From: Oscillatoria sp. FACHB-1407
GTDB taxonomy: Bacteria > Cyanobacteriota > Cyanobacteriia > Elainellales > Elainellaceae
Direction of reading: 5' to 3'
NCBI RefSeq assembly: GCF_014697545.1
Contig: NZ_JACJSA010000002.1
Location: 558,001 to 622,000 of the forward strand
Length of the DNA: 64,000 nt
Positions 24,223 through 31,605 of this stretch are shown piece by piece. Every line of letters begins with the position of its first letter. The first letter of the stretch is position 1. A model generated the notes under the pieces. It saw only the letters and a list, made by a program, of their open reading frames with translations. It had not been told where the DNA came from and did not search any database. A program made the translations under genes and the position numbers.

Positions 24223-25443
24223 CTATCTTCCACCCTGTCCTAATTTAAGCTCAATGATAAACAACGCCGCTAGTGAAATTGTTAATTTATTACATAGATG
24301 AAGGTAACGGCTATATGTTATTTCCCGCTGAGCACCAGTACCACCACTTTTATAAAAAATCTTTTCCCCATCTCTCCATATTGAGGCATGATGCGACCCG
24401 TTTCTTAATGTACTGTCTAAGCCATCCGTAAAAGCATAAAATGATTGTGTTTTTTCAAAGGGATTAGCTTTTTTCTCCTTACTCACATCCTTTATGTATT
24501 TATTTAATGTCATTGATTGAAACTGATCGTAGGCTCTACCAAGAAAAACATTATTTAAGCAAGCAAACACTACAAAAAAGCTTGTGAGAGATTCATAGGC
24601 TTGACCATAATATAACTTCACAGATTCAAACGACTTCGATCCAACGATTTTATCATCAACATCTTCATCGCCAATTCGTGAATGCACCACCATTTGGCTT
24701 AGCTGATTATATATCTTGAAATAATCAGAAAAAATTGAAAGATACTGTCTTAAATGTTGTTCTCTCAAATTAGTCAAATAAAACTTTAAGAACTCTGAAA
24801 AACCTTCTGAATGATCACGTTTAATCAACCATATTAACTTGACAGCAGGCTCTAAAAGTTTCTCAAATTTTGGATAAAATAAGCTGTCGAAAAAATTGAA
24901 CGCAACTTCTGAAGAATTTGACACTCTTGTTTCTGGGAAATATTTACGACGCTGCTTTTCGTAATGTTCAATCGCTTTCTTAACCTTTTTCTCCTGTGCC
25001 GGATTCTCTTGAAGTAAAAATATATTTTTAACTGTAGTCCAGAGATTACTCGCATTTGGCACATCAAATTGCAGTGCTATGTCTTGACTCTGGATGCCTA
25101 AAAAATTTGTGTTTGGAACAAGCCTTAGATAAGGTGCTATTTTGGAACCATACATTAAAGAAGGAAATGCTTTTATATTATGGATTTCCTCACCGTTAAA
25201 TGCAAAGAATGGATGCAGATTCAAAACTACCGCATTTTCACCTTCACTGTCTTCAATAATTACATTCTCATCTGGCTCAAAATGAGCATTAGGTGGGTTT
25301 GCTCTAATAATTACTGAAATCGGTATTTTACATGACTTGCAATCAAAAGTGTGAGGTTGATATTTTTCAGTACCAACCCCTGCTCGCAAAATATAGTTTT
25401 CGCCGCATGTCGCGCACTGAGCGTAGCCACGTATAACAACCAT
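24223..25443 (-). CDS. Zinc-ribbon, HEPN-like protein of unknown function (cassette 1)
   Basis: A 406-residue uncharacterised protein in the first cassette position. The N terminus has two CxxC pairs (C10, C13 and C35, C38) that form a probable zinc ribbon. The middle is helical (AQEKKVKKAIEHYEKQRRKY, HLRQYLSIFSDYFKIYNQL). Near the C terminus, LRNGSHHA (R347-N-x3-H352) followed by GEKIFYK and ITYSRYLHLCNKL matches the R-polar-x3-H active-site layout and following strand/helix of HEPN ribonuclease domains. HEPN proteins are often toxins or antiviral effectors, so a defence role is a reasonable inference, no more. Very AT-rich, no HIP1 octamer. The first position next to attI is normally the best expressed in an integron. 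Confidence 0.72.
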   Translation of the reverse strand: MVVIRGYAQCATCGENYILRAGVGTEKYQPHTFDCKSCKIPISVIIRANPPNAHFEPDENVIIEDSEGENAVVLNLHPFFAFNGEEIHNIKAFPSLMYGSKIAPYLRLVPNTNFLGIQSQDIALQFDVPNASNLWTTVKNIFLLQENPAQEKKVKKAIEHYEKQRRKYFPETRVSNSSEVAFNFFDSLFYPKFEKLLEPAVKLIWLIKRDHSEGFSEFLKFYLTNLREQHLRQYLSIFSDYFKIYNQLSQMVVHSRIGDEDVDDKIVGSKSFESVKLYYGQAYESLTSFFVVFACLNNVFLGRAYDQFQSMTLNKYIKDVSKEKKANPFEKTQSFYAFTDGLDSTLRNGSHHASIWRDGEKIFYKSGGTGAQREITYSRYLHLCNKLTISLAALFIIELKLGQGGR

Positions 25444-25658
25444 GCCATCTTTTTACTAGCTTAAGAACACTATATTTTTAACGCTATAAAAATAGCAAAC
25501 CTTGAACATTTACACGGATCATCTACACACAGTTCTCACCTCACTTAATAATACTGCTCTTAACATTTGTCGAACATAAACTCGATTTTGAAGTTCAACA
25601 AGTAGCTTTGCAACTATGCCCCTAATGGGAACTCAAGCCGTATAACAATATTATTAGA

Positions 25659-25711
25659 GTGATTTTTTCATCCTAATACCCCTCATAGGTCAAATAGGAT
25701 GAAAAAATCAC
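25659..25711. repeat. 17-bp perfect inverted repeat beside the attI junction
   Basis: Arms GTGATTTTTTCATCCTA (25659-25675) and TAGGATGAAAAAATCAC (25695-25711) are separated by 19 bp and begin 12 bp from the cassette junction. As RNA on either strand it would give a stem with U-rich flanks; as DNA it could hold paired integrase or regulator sites. Confidence 0.85.
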
Positions 25712-25834
25712 GCTATTTGGAAAATCGGGCAATTAGATCGATTTTTGCAGCCTAATACCCCTGTAGAACCCAATTAGAATAATTTTTTTCACGCCATTTG
25801 GAAAATTGGGATGTTAGGCGGATTCGGATTCTTG
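25671..25834. repeat. Two direct copies of a 79-bp unit in attI region
   Basis: Copy 1 starts at 25671 (TCCTAATACCCCT) and copy 2 at 25750 (GCCTAATACCCCT). Both continue with ATAGGAT/TTAGAAT, a T- or A-rich block, CACGCxATTTGGAAAATxGGG and end TTTTTGCA / TTCTTGCA. Copy 2 contains GTTAGGC, a perfect GTTRRRY. Direct repeats of integrase-binding sites are a normal part of attI sites. Confidence 0.7.
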
Positions 25835-25905
25835 CATATTAACCTTTACTCAGAGAATGTGCTGATTTTATTCAGCATTTTTTCTGGTTCTATAAGCTTC
25901 GCTTG

Positions 25906-25919
25906 CATACTAATGTACT
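25906..25919 (+). promoter_or_regulatory. LexA-like SOS box upstream of intI
   Basis: CATACTAATGTACT lies 26 bp before the intI start codon. Against the cyanobacterial LexA consensus RGTACNNNDGTWCB it matches 9 of 11 constrained positions; the right half is perfect and the two mismatches are at the left end. LexA control of intI is established for proteobacterial integrons; here it is inferred. Confidence 0.5.
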
Positions 25920-25944
25920 AATATTCCAATTAGATCGATTTCCC

Positions 25945-26922
25945 ATGATCAGTGAAGACCAGCCTCGCCCTAAAAAACTGCTCGACCAAGTGCGAGACGC
26001 GATTCGACTCAAACATTATTCTTACCGCACTGAAGTTAGCTATGTAGACTGGATTCGCCGCTTCATTTTGTTTCACAATAAGCGTCATCCTCGTGAAATG
26101 GGGGTGGTAGAAATTGAGGCATTTTTGACTCATTTAGCAGTAGATGGTAAGGTCGCGGCATCGACCCAAAATCAAGCATTCAGTGCCGTCCTGTTCTTGT
26201 ATCGAGACGTTCTAGGGATTCAGTTTGAACAACCGATTCAAGCACTTCGAGCTAGAGAGTCTCGATACTTGCCGACTGTGTTAACACCAGAAGAAGTACG
26301 GGCAATTATTGAACGATTAACGGGTACGTATCAGTTAGTGGTGCAGCTACTTTATGGCAGTGGATTACGACAGCGAGAGGCTCTGGCATTGCGGGTAAAA
26401 GATGTAGATTTTGGGCAACGTCAACTGGGAATTCGAGATGCAAAGGGTCGAGAGTGCCGAGTTACAATGCTGCCCGATCGCTTAATTCAACCCCTCCAGA
26501 TTCATCTGCAATCCGTTAGACAGCAACACCAGCAAGATTTAGCCCAGGGTTATGGATCAGTCTATTTGCCTTATGCACTAGAACGAAAATATCCCAAGGC
26601 TGAGCGTGAATGGGAATGGCAGTTTGTTTTCCCATCAGATCGTCTATCTTGTGATCCGCGTAGTCATATCACCCGTCGGCATTATTTGCATGAGAGTGGT
26701 TTACAACGAGCGATTAAGCAAGCTGTACGGCAGGCAAAAGTCAGTAAACGGGTGAGCTGCCATACATTTCGCCATAGTTTTGCAACGCACTTGCTTCAAA
26801 ACGGCTATGACATCCGTACTGTACAAGAGTTGTTGGGGCATAAGGATGTTAAGACAACGATGATCTACACCCATGTGTTGAACCGGGGTGGACGTGGGGT
26901 ACGGAGTCCACTGGATGGGTAA
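25945..26922 (+). CDS. intI: Integron integrase (tyrosine recombinase)
   Basis: A 325-residue IntI-type tyrosine recombinase that inserts and excises gene cassettes at attI and attC. The core-binding domain covers about residues 10-100 and the catalytic domain 112-325. Catalytic residues are R142 (YGSGLRQRE), K167, H273 and R276 ([13 protein letters not shown]), H299 ([16 protein letters not shown]) and nucleophile Y308. These are exactly four less than R146, K171, H277, R280, H303 and Y312 that I recall for IntI1. The IntI-specific insertion [20 protein letters not shown] at 208-227 and the DPRS motif at 237-240 exclude XerC/XerD. The C terminus [11 protein letters not shown] is also typical. 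The ATG at 25945 is preferred to a TTG at 25903. It diverges from the cassette array. No frameshift or lost residue, so probably active. Confidence 0.97.
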   Translation: MISEDQPRPKKLLDQVRDAIRLKHYSYRTEVSYVDWIRRFILFHNKRHPREMGVVEIEAFLTHLAVDGKVAASTQNQAFSAVLFLYRDVLGIQFEQPIQALRARESRYLPTVLTPEEVRAIIERLTGTYQLVVQLLYGSGLRQREALALRVKDVDFGQRQLGIRDAKGRECRVTMLPDRLIQPLQIHLQSVRQQHQQDLAQGYGSVYLPYALERKYPKAEREWEWQFVFPSDRLSCDPRSHITRRHYLHESGLQRAIKQAVRQAKVSKRVSCHTFRHSFATHLLQNGYDIRTVQELLGHKDVKTTMIYTHVLNRGGRGVRSPLDG

Positions 26923-27244
26923 AGCCTTCCATTCCCATCGTGCTGCTTTGCAGTTACCGCCAGGGTCGCCCCCAACAATTCTCTTAGTACGCTTGTCTAC
27001 AATGACCCTTTCGATTATTCTATGAAACACTGGATTTCCAGTAGACAAGCTTAAGGTGAGGATAACGCTGATTAGGAGTGCTGGTAACACTCCTAGCCAG
27101 CTAACCTAACTCCTGATGCGAGCAGGAGGTTAGGCTGTGTTGATTTTAGGATCAATCGCCTTACTGAAGCAAAACAAGTAGTTAGGAAACTACGCCTTAA
27201 GCTTTTCTTCGCTACAGTTCATCTCCTTCAGTGAGGCAAATAGT
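26923..27244. other. Intergenic region after intI
   Basis: Contains an inverted pair CTTGTCTAC (about 26993) / GTAGACAAG (about 27044) and two further hairpins described separately. No gene is supported. The last 40 bp hold the leader of the small gene at 27245. Confidence 0.5.
27073..27134 (+). terminator. Two consecutive hairpins downstream of intI
   Basis: TAGGAGTG-ctggtaa-CACTCCTA (27073-27095) is followed at once by CCTAACTCCTG-atgcgag-CAGGAGGTTAGG (27105-27134, one bulged base). They probably terminate intI transcription or insulate the next gene. There is no long T-run. Confidence 0.5.
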
Positions 27245-27445
27245 ATGACTACAGAGTTCAACGAACGTCTGCCTGTTCCGCCTGCCGAAAAAGTGCAGAT
27301 TTGGATTATCGGGACGCGAGAGCAGGTGAAACACACCATCAATGAGTTTTATGTCAAACAACTGGTGAGCGATCGCGTTCACTTTATGCCGATTGTGCCC
27401 GCTCCGTTTGCTCAAGGCAAGTTTATGACGGTGTTAGAGCGATAG
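27245..27445 (+). CDS. Conserved small hypothetical protein
   Basis: A 66-residue soluble protein: MTTEFNERLPVPPAEKVQIW leads into IIGTREQV, a helical TINEFYVKQLV, and a C-terminal FMPIVPAPFAQGKFMTVLER. The sequence has the look of a short conserved cyanobacterial protein with alpha/beta character (strand IWIIGT, helix, strand FMPIV). No motif suggests an activity. It is followed within 15 bp by a strong hairpin, so it is probably a monocistronic unit. Function unknown. Confidence 0.7.
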   Translation: MTTEFNERLPVPPAEKVQIWIIGTREQVKHTINEFYVKQLVSDRVHFMPIVPAPFAQGKFMTVLER

Positions 27446-27459
27446 TTCTTTTGTGTGCT

Positions 27460-27494
27460 CAGATCTGCGACTTCTTCGAGAAGTCGCAGATCTG
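27460..27494 (+). terminator. Strong hairpin terminator candidate
   Basis: CAGATCTGCGACTTCT-tcg-AGAAGTCGCAGATCTG is a perfect 16-bp stem with a 3-nt loop, 15 bp after the small gene. A related shorter hairpin occurs at 41483-41512. Confidence 0.8.
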
Positions 27495-27602
27495 GAATGT
27501 AGTGGTGGTGCGAAGCAGTTCCCCCTTTGGGGTAATCGCGACTCGTTGATCTGGGAAGGCAAGTTAAAAAAAATTGACCTGGAGTAACGCTGATTTGAGC
27601 AA

Positions 27603-27868
27603 GTATAAGCGTTGTTTAAGCAAAAGCTAGAAAAATATAAGCATTAGCTGCAATCGTTCAAACGAAAGTAACTCTCGTTCAAACAAGTATAAGTTTCGTT
27701 TAAGCAAAAGCTAGAAAGATATAAACATTAGCTGCAATCATTCAAACGAGAGTAACTCTCATTCAAACAAGTATAAGTTTCGTTTAAGCAAAAGCTAGAA
27801 AGATATAAGCAATAGCTGCAATCATTCAAACGAAAGTAACTCTCGTTCAAACCGATATAGCTTTTGTT
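27603..27868. repeat. 84-bp tandem repeat, slightly more than three copies
   Basis: CAAAAGCTAGAAA recurs at 27621, 27705 and 27789, a period of exactly 84 bp. The unit runs AGTATAAGTTTCGTTTAAGC, AAAAGCTAG, ATATAAGC, TTAGCTGCAAT, then TTCAAACGAGAGTAACTCTC (given in pieces). The GAGAGTAACTCTC part is palindromic. Copies differ at a few positions. There is no coding frame. Confidence 0.9.
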
Positions 27869-27931
27869 TAAACCGTATCAATACCAATCCAATGTGAGGA
27901 TGCGTCAGATCAAGTATCCCTTTGTAGTAAG

Positions 27932-28149
27932 GCTACGGTGTACACACATCTTCTGTATCAACCTCAAACTCCTGTATTTGCCCCCCAACCCCCCAAAAAT
28001 GGGGGACTTCCGATCCGTCTTATATGGCTCAAAGTCCCCCAGAATGGGGGATTTAGGGGGCGAAGAAGCTCCAAACGTACTCCTACCGCTCAAAGTCCCC
28101 CAGAATGGGGGATTTAGGGGGCTAAGGGAACTTGTGTGTACACCGCAGC
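27932..28149. mobile_element. 218-bp MITE with GTGTACAC-containing inverted ends, copy 1
   Basis: Ends GCTACGGTGTACACACA and TGTGTGTACACCGCAGC are inverted repeats (16 of 17 match). The interior contains CCCCCCAACCCCCC, AATGGGGGACTTCCGATCCG and two copies of AGTCCCCCAGAATGGGGGAT. A homologous shorter copy lies inverted at 56440-56598. It has no coding capacity. Confidence 0.8.
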
Positions 28150-28243
28150 TGTAGAAGGGAGAAGCGGTCAGCAGGGGGATTAATCTGGGGGATTAATCCA
28201 TAGCGTGTAAACCGCGAATGGATATAACCCCCCAATCCAGCCC

Positions 28244-29854
28244 TTAAGCAAGCACTTCGGCAAAGCGCAACAGATCCGCCAGCGTAAACGTATTAGGTTT
28301 CGTACTGGGTAGAGAAGGCTTCCAGGGGCGACGATAACGCAGGATAGAATCCTTACTGCGACGCACCAGACCAATCAACACTTCCGCTACAATCGTGCTG
28401 CCAACAGGCCCCAGATGTAGACCCCCATTCAACGCCGCTGCCTCAACCAGAATGTAGTACCACAGGGGAGTCCGCTCCAAAAATCCAGTCTCGCGCAACA
28501 CCTGCACTTGCTCTTGGCTATTTGCCCCTAACTCAATCTGCTCCGAAGACAGGACGGGCATATATCGTTCAGGGAATTTTTGCTGAAGCGCACAGGCGAT
28601 CGCCTGTCCTGTCGGCATTCGCAGCAAGTAACCCCGCAATAGGTTGCGTACCGCTAAGCGAGACATATCACCCGGTTCAGGTCTGCCTTGAAGGTTGGGC
28701 AATTCAAACAACGGTTCAACCAGTTTGGTATCGATGCGGCGTGCCTTGTTAAAGGGTTTTCCGGCATCGATCAGGTTTTCCCACTCAATAATCCAGTTGT
28801 CAGGTAAGGTATCTGTTTCGCCAGTTTGAGTGTTACCAATTTGCCCACTTAACGCGGTAAAGGTAAACAACAATCCTAACGTTGCTGGAAAAGTCCCTTC
28901 TTCACCACTGGTATTGAAGTTGAGGTTGAAGTCGTAGGCTTGACGAATCATGCTGTGCCCCAGACGATAGGCAGCTACCGTGAACTCCAACGGCAAAAAG
29001 AAAGGTTCTTCCAGTGCGTTATACAGTTGATTGCCATACTTCAAGGTGGCTTCTACAATTTGCGGATCAGCGATTCGCTTCAAAAAGTCATGCACCACAA
29101 TGTATTGGTAATGCTGACGGAGAATGCGTCGGGCTTGACTAAAGGATTTGCCCTGATCAATTAACTTGTTGTGTGCCTTAAGAAATGCGACATGCAATTG
29201 AGCAATGATCAGGTTTTCGTCATTCCGGGGGTCACCTGTGAGCGCAGCGCGATCGCTCCGGGGGTCATCACTGCGTGGTTCACGGGGCACGTCGTTGTCA
29301 TCGCCTTTGCCAGTAGGTCGCAACAGCGGTTTCCCCTCGCCATTCAAACTGGTAACGTTGCCCACCAACATTTTAGAGCGGTTATTGGGGTCACGCGGGG
29401 CAGGCAAGCCATACACACTATCCAGGTCAAGTGTTGCGGTGCGCGTGTTCTTCAGCGTGTCTTGAATGGTGTCTAGAGACAACGGTTTAAGATTGGGGTC
29501 AACCAGTTGAGCAGGGGTTGCCGATGTCGTTTCCAGCGTGATGTCGTGATCGACAAACTGACCAAAGTAGGTATAAGCCGCAGGAATTTCAGAATCCCCA
29601 AACTTATCCGCATTGTTGGTTGTATCTCGCATGGTCGCGCCCAGGCGAACCAGGTTGTTACGGGTTTCCGTTGATTCAGGTAACAAGTTCGCCGGATCAT
29701 CCTGCAATTCGGGAAACAAAAAGTCAAAATCTTGCAGTTCACCAGGGGCGATCGCCGTGAACATTAGCGGATTCGTATTGCGTTTGGAAATTTCATCGAT
29801 CGCCTCTCGAAATGCCTGACGAGTGATGATTTGTCCGTGTAATAAGCGGGGCAT
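28244..29854 (-). CDS. Animal-type heme peroxidase (PF03098) family protein
   Basis: A 536-residue heme peroxidase of the peroxidase-cyclooxygenase superfamily. AYTYFGQFVDHDITLE near residue 95 holds the distal histidine motif (HD, calcium site). GDPRNDENLIIAQLHVAFLK near 205-225 carries the arginine-containing catalytic segment and AYRLGHSMIRQAY near 305 the proximal heme-ligand histidine. There is no signal peptide or RTX tail, so it may be cytoplasmic or exported by an unknown route. The electron donor is unknown; relatives oxidise halides or phenolics. The start MPRLLHGQIITRQAFREAID fits the family. Spacers on both sides contain repeats. Confidence 0.88.
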   Translation of the reverse strand: MPRLLHGQIITRQAFREAIDEISKRNTNPLMFTAIAPGELQDFDFLFPELQDDPANLLPESTETRNNLVRLGATMRDTTNNADKFGDSEIPAAYTYFGQFVDHDITLETTSATPAQLVDPNLKPLSLDTIQDTLKNTRTATLDLDSVYGLPAPRDPNNRSKMLVGNVTSLNGEGKPLLRPTGKGDDNDVPREPRSDDPRSDRAALTGDPRNDENLIIAQLHVAFLKAHNKLIDQGKSFSQARRILRQHYQYIVVHDFLKRIADPQIVEATLKYGNQLYNALEEPFFLPLEFTVAAYRLGHSMIRQAYDFNLNFNTSGEEGTFPATLGLLFTFTALSGQIGNTQTGETDTLPDNWIIEWENLIDAGKPFNKARRIDTKLVEPLFELPNLQGRPEPGDMSRLAVRNLLRGYLLRMPTGQAIACALQQKFPERYMPVLSSEQIELGANSQEQVQVLRETGFLERTPLWYYILVEAAALNGGLHLGPVGSTIVAEVLIGLVRRSKDSILRYRRPWKPSLPSTKPNTFTLADLLRFAEVLA

Positions 29855-29954
29855 ACTGAATCCCTCCTTGGGGGCTTATAAGGTTTCGGCCTTTATGCAC
29901 CTCACTTTAAGCAATTCAAAATGCTTTGAAAGTACCCACCAGGGTGCTCTTGAT

Positions 29955-30035
29955 GAGTGCAGGTTTAAGACCTCAGTCCGCGTCGGCGGACTTCGCTCCA
30001 ATAGCCGCAAATTCATTCGCCAGGCTCCTAAACCG
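29955..30035. repeat. Repeat family C, copy 2
   Basis: Contains CTCAGTCCGCGTCGGCGGAC, TTCGCTCCAATAGCCGC and AATTCATTCGCCAGGCTCC. Nearly identical to 42625-42685, more diverged from 16420-16480. CGTCGGCGGACTTCG has hairpin potential. Confidence 0.75.
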
Positions 30036-30047
30036 AACTGACGTTAT

Positions 30048-30178
30048 TTAGAATTGTGAATTTAATAAATCCGCAAACTGTACGGGCGGGTTTAGCAGAC
30101 CTATTTGTGCCCTGTTATAGATTTGACAGCAAAACCCGCCCCTACCAAAGACCGAACTTATTTAATTTCCATTCCTTA
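30048..30178. repeat. Repeat family B, copy 2 (inverted)
   Basis: Reverse-complement counterpart of 5739-5875: AGAATTGTGAATTT, CGCAAACTGTACGGGCGGGT, then AAACCCGCCCCTACCAAAGA and AACTTATTTAATTTCCATTC. The gap 29855-30551 is made of repeat copies C, B and A in a row, with no gene seen. Confidence 0.75.
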
Positions 30179-30181
30179 GTA

Positions 30182-30303
30182 CTGCTATTCATAGATAGGG
30201 TTTGGAAATAAAACCAGGGGGGTGTGGGGGCTGCGCCCCCAGCCAGGGGTTCCACCCCTGCACCCCAAATTCCCACCCTTATTTACGACGAGTTGTACTT
30301 AAG
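30182..30303. mobile_element. Repeat family A, full-length unit 2 (inverted)
   Basis: An inverted full unit: CATAGATAGGGTTTGGAAAT, GC-rich core with GGGGCTGCGCCCCC, then ACGACGAGTTGTACTT. Its ends correspond to those of the units at 21411 and 34882. Confidence 0.78.
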
Positions 30304-30551
30304 AAAGGATAGGGATTAAGAATGCGAGAGTGAGAGGAGGTAAGCGTGGGTATTTTGCACTCTCACACCCTCCCACCATCCTTCCCTCCAGGGCACTACC
30401 CTTTATTCAAAGACAACCTGACCAACCAGAATTTTTTACGGATCGAGGTGTAATAGCTTGGCTGGGTTGCAGACGAGACGATGACAATTTACGAAAAGAC
30501 GCAGGCATGTCCATAATGTGAGAGCAATCTGTACTCTTTGGGAACTGCCTT

Positions 30552-31181
30552 ATGCCGGAAGCAACACTATTTGGGCTGTTTTTAACAGCGGCGATCGCCC
30601 TTGCCATTACTCCTGGCCCCGGAATTTTCTATGTTTTGACGCGCAGCCTCAAGGGAGGTCGGGTTGAGGGATTGGTGTCCTCAGCGGGTACGGCAGTAGG
30701 CGGATTCGTTCACGTCATTGCGGCGGCCTTCGGGTTGTCTGCTATTCTGACAACCTCTGCTACTGCCTTTGTAGTGATTAAACTGGCAGGAGCCGCTTAT
30801 CTGGTGGTTCTAGGCATTCAAACGCTGATGGCTCCAGATCACGATTTGGTAGACACCGATGCACCCCCAACACCAATGCACTTTGCATTTCGGCAGGGCA
30901 TTGTCACCGAAATCCTCAATCCCAAAACGGCTCTCTTCTTCCTGGCATTTATTCCCCAATTCGTAAATCCCCAGGGAAATGTCGTCGCGCAGTTCATTCT
31001 GCTGGGCAGCATCTCGATCGCCCTCAACACCACCGCAGACGCGATCGTGGCTCTGTTAGCGGGTCCAATTGGGCAGTGGTTTCGTACTCATGCTCGTTTT
31101 CGGCGCAGACAACGGCTCTTTACCGGGTGGTCGCTGATCGGGTTGGGAGCCTATGTGGCGATCGCTGACGATAACCGTTAG
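30552..31181 (+). CDS. LysE/RhtB-family amino-acid exporter
   Basis: A 209-residue integral membrane protein of the LysE superfamily. It starts MPEATLFGLFLTAAIALAIT followed by PGPGIFYVLTRSLKGG, the family's conserved PGP segment after TM1. About six hydrophobic segments are visible, including GFVHVIAAAFGLSAIL, and LNPKTALFFLAFIPQFV, the second signature. It probably exports amino acids or related metabolites across the plasma membrane; the substrate is not predictable. Its last four bases overlap the converging gene at 31178. Confidence 0.9.
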   Translation: MPEATLFGLFLTAAIALAITPGPGIFYVLTRSLKGGRVEGLVSSAGTAVGGFVHVIAAAFGLSAILTTSATAFVVIKLAGAAYLVVLGIQTLMAPDHDLVDTDAPPTPMHFAFRQGIVTEILNPKTALFFLAFIPQFVNPQGNVVAQFILLGSISIALNTTADAIVALLAGPIGQWFRTHARFRRRQRLFTGWSLIGLGAYVAIADDNR

Positions 31182-31597
31182 CCCCCCTGGTTCTCTTCAC
31201 AAACCCACTTCCACAACGGGTGACTCGGACCCTGCTCCCGGATCCGAATCAGTTGCCGCTCCAGGCGTTTGATCTGTGGTTGAGGCAACCCAAACAAAAT
31301 ATTGCAACTCTGCCAGATCAACACAGCCACGGTCGTGCCAATGCAGAGTGACAAACCAAACGTAGGCAGCGGATTGTAGATCAGCCCATACCGCAACGCT
31401 GCCCACGTAAAGTATTCACGCAATAACGCAATCTCGGCGCGTAGCCCCCACAAACTGATGGGAGCCAAGCACAGCCACAGCAACCCCGCAAAAGACCAAC
31501 GACCCATAACAGTCAGGTGATGCAGACGTTGCATCTGTCGCCTGAAAGTCGGATCGTATCCCTCCTTTGCAAACAGGTGGGAGCCTTCGTCAGCCAT
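31178..31597 (-). CDS. Hypothetical two-TM membrane protein
   Basis: A 139-residue protein with a basic N-terminal helix (DPTFRRQMQRLHHLTVMGRW), two predicted membrane segments (WSFAGLLWLCLAPISLWGL, and LSLCIGTTVAVLIWQSCNIL), and a charged C-terminal helix (QIKRLERQLIRIREQG). Family not recognised. It lies 8 bp upstream of nothing on its own strand except lysE in the opposite sense; the secF stop lies 8 bp before its start on the same strand, so it is probably the last gene of the secD-secF transcription unit. Confidence 0.72.
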   Translation of the reverse strand: MADEGSHLFAKEGYDPTFRRQMQRLHHLTVMGRWSFAGLLWLCLAPISLWGLRAEIALLREYFTWAALRYGLIYNPLPTFGLSLCIGTTVAVLIWQSCNILFGLPQPQIKRLERQLIRIREQGPSHPLWKWVCEENQGG

Positions 31598-31605
31598 ATT
31601 CAGTC

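Larger units (their letters stand above)
25640..25944. promoter_or_regulatory. attI region and intI/cassette promoter region
   Basis: The cassette 1 boundary is GTTATAC read on the minus strand (25646 to 25640). The region from there to the intI start should contain attI, the cassette promoter reading left and the intI promoter reading right. It holds a 17-bp perfect inverted repeat, a 79-bp imperfect direct duplication and a LexA-like box, listed separately. I could not fix a -35/-10 pair for either direction. Confidence 0.7.

Noticed and set aside
25650-25840. CRISPR-like reading of the direct repeats upstream of intI
   Set aside because: Only two copies, 79 bp long, with no spacers; attI-related duplication is a better explanation.
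25903-25944. TTG at 25903 as the start of the integrase
   Set aside because: It would place the start codon within the LexA-like box region and add a non-conserved leader; the ATG at 25945 gives the length and residue register expected for IntI.
27603-27868. CRISPR array or plasmid-type iterons in the 84-bp repeat
   Set aside because: The whole unit repeats without variable spacers, and no cas or rep gene is nearby.
28940-29476. Several frames opposite the heme peroxidase gene
   Set aside because: Shadow frames of a well-supported gene.
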